This document shows, in pieces, positions 61,917-64,000 of a DNA stretch of 64,000 nt; the first letter of the stretch is position 1; each line of letters begins with the position of its first letter. The translations under genes were made by a program, and so were the position numbers. Under the pieces are notes generated by a model. The model saw only the letters and a program-made list of their open reading frames with translations, did not search any database and had not been told where the DNA came from. Source of the DNA: an uncultured Clostridia bacterium (GTDB lineage: Bacteria; Bacillota; Clostridia; Christensenellales; Borkfalkiaceae); NCBI GenBank assembly GCA_944354535.1, contig CALVPY010000004.1:18825-82824 (forward strand). The letters are read 5' to 3'.

Positions 61917-62113
61917 TGCCTTTGCTTCAATATATCTGCCCGTCCTGCGGCAAGCAGTTCGACGAGCTCGTGAAAAAATTCGACGAAAAGGTCTTCTGCC
62001 CCGCCTGCGGAAAAGAGGCGCGCCGCTCGTATTCGGGGGAGATGTTCTCCGCAACGGGCAAACCCGTTAAGCATTGCAGCGGCAACTGCAAGACGTGCTC
62101 GGGTTGCCGCTGA
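61916..62113 (+). CDS. FmdB-like zinc-ribbon protein
   Basis: A 65-residue protein with an N-terminal zinc ribbon: CPSCGKQFDE and CPACGKEARRSY give two CxxC knuckles, as in the FmdB/putative regulatory family. The C-terminus carries three or four more cysteines (HCSGNCKTCSGC), so a second metal or Fe-S site is possible. Function in the family is unknown. ATG 61916 overlaps the corA TGA, so it is coupled to corA; GGAGGAG lies upstream. A metal-related role is plausible only by context. Confidence 0.8.
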   Translation: MPLLQYICPSCGKQFDELVKKFDEKVFCPACGKEARRSYSGEMFSATGKPVKHCSGNCKTCSGCR

Positions 62114-62185
62114 GGCGCACGTCCGCTCCCGTTCGGGGCGCTCGGGCGTATCTTTCAGCATCGCTATAATATATGGTATAGAGAG

Positions 62186-62208
62186 GGGAGGGGAAAACCT
62201 CCCTTTTT
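62186..62208 (+). terminator. intrinsic terminator of the corA operon
   Basis: GGGAGG (62186-62191) pairs with CCTCCC (62198-62203), loop GGAAAA, followed by TTTTT. Confidence 0.75.
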
Positions 62209-62272
62209 GCGTATCTTGTGCAAACAGCGGGGAAGATGCCCTCATCTTGTGGAGAGAAAGGGGGCAGAAAAA

Positions 62273-62318
62273 CTTTCCGAAAAAATTTCCGAAAAAAGTC
62301 AGATTTTTTCCGAAAAAC
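62273..62318 (+). repeat. three A-rich TTTCCGAAAAA repeats upstream of the rRNA promoter
   Basis: TTTCCGAAAAA occurs three times just before the rRNA promoter (about 62273-62318). The A-tracts could bend DNA or serve as an UP element for RNA polymerase. The stretch 62114-62601 holds no protein gene; it contains the corA terminator, these repeats, the promoter and the 23S leader. Confidence 0.55.
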
Positions 62319-62320
62319 GC

Positions 62321-62349
62321 TTGACGAATCATAAGAGACGTGCTAATAT
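62321..62349 (+). promoter_or_regulatory. promoter driving the 23S rRNA transcript
   Basis: TTGACG (62321-62326), 17 bases, TAATAT (62344-62349). The ~250-base leader (62356-62601) has hairpins GAGGG/CCCTC near 62367 and GTTCCGC/GCGGAAC (62394-62412). It also contains TTGACAACTGAAT at 62422, a sequence type common in Bacillota rRNA spacers. Confidence 0.75.
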
Positions 62350-62601
62350 ATGTAAGCTGTCTCGCGAGGGTATGCCCTCAAGGGAAATACAGCGTTCCGC
62401 CGCTTGCGGAACTTCCGAAGATTGACAACTGAATTGCAAGAAAGTAAAAACGAGTAAAGAAAAGTAAGGCAAAAGGAAATTCTTAAAGAATAAGAAGGTT
62501 AATACGATTTTGCGAAAAAAAGACGATTAAGTCGGACTTTTTTGTGAGAAAGGATTGACGAGTGAAGTGATAGAATTTTCGTTTTGAGAGACGAGTAGAA
62601 A

Positions 62602-64000
<1,399 letters not shown>

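Overview
The window looks like the chromosome of a Gram-positive, anaerobic, Clostridia-like bacterium (Bacillota) of fairly high GC content that lives on plant glycans. The evidence is the many lipobox signal peptides on extracellular hydrolases, CUT1 sugar ABC transporters without outer-membrane partners, LacI, AraC and YtrA-type GntR regulators, strong AGGAGG ribosome binding sites, and the F-ATPase, polyphosphate and nucleoside-uptake gene sets. An uncultured gut lineage (Christensenellales-like) would fit, but I cannot verify the taxonomy by eye.

Region 1 (1-14667) is one long plus-strand glycan-utilisation operon. It holds the end of a sugar-binding protein, two CUT1 permeases, a cytoplasmic GH2, two tandem GH51 arabinofuranosidase-like lipoproteins, two tandem MORN-repeat lipoproteins, two tandem SGNH esterase-like lipoproteins, a GH32 fructan hydrolase lipoprotein, an ArsR-like regulator and a PfkB sugar kinase. 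It ends at a strong terminator. Region 2 (14704-17594) has an AraC regulator divergent from a TIM-barrel isomerase/epimerase and an overlapping Gfo/Idh/MocA dehydrogenase.

Region 3 (17640-31890) is a second glycan locus. It holds a cytoplasmic GH43, a LacI regulator, a 1261-residue surface lipoprotein with a duplicated carbohydrate-binding block, a binding protein and two permeases, a GH43 lipoprotein and a GH2. Two copies of a TTATCGATAA-centred palindrome flank the GH43-LacI pair and are the likely LacI operators. Surface lipoproteins probably cut arabinan-, xylan- or fructan-type chains, the transporters import oligosaccharides, and the cytoplasmic GH2, GH43 and kinase enzymes finish the job. 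Neither transporter has its own ATPase gene here.

Region 4 (31939-37830, minus strand) is a BMP-type nucleoside transporter behind xpt. Region 5 (37974-41654) carries a membrane-anchored choice-of-anchor-I protein with a Glu-Pro spacer, a Nudix hydrolase and a small secreted protein. Region 6 (41770-48137) is an F-ATPase operon, atpB-E-F-A-G-D-C, with no separate atpH. A domain matching the C-terminal half of the delta subunit is instead fused to the front of alpha, and subunit c carries a long signal-like, acidic N-terminus. Region 7 (48160-52560) is pfkA-ppx-ppk with tandem terminators. Region 8 (52578-56480, minus strand) is a two-subunit aconitase-X pair plus a flavin reductase; the large subunit is broken by a one-base frameshift. 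Region 9 (56540-60578) holds a YtrA-type GntR/ABC exporter operon, an acetyltransferase and an M1-like metallopeptidase lipoprotein.

Region 10 (60650-62210) is corA plus a zinc-ribbon gene. It is preceded by a leader with a promoter, a 26-codon ORF beginning Met-Asp-Asp-Pro and an intrinsic terminator. One arm of that terminator is repeated exactly inside the ORF. I read this as a translation-coupled, possibly Mg2+-responsive attenuator, and it is the most interesting element in the window. The window ends in the first 1.4 kb of a 23S rRNA gene that has its own promoter and no 16S or tRNA gene in front of it.
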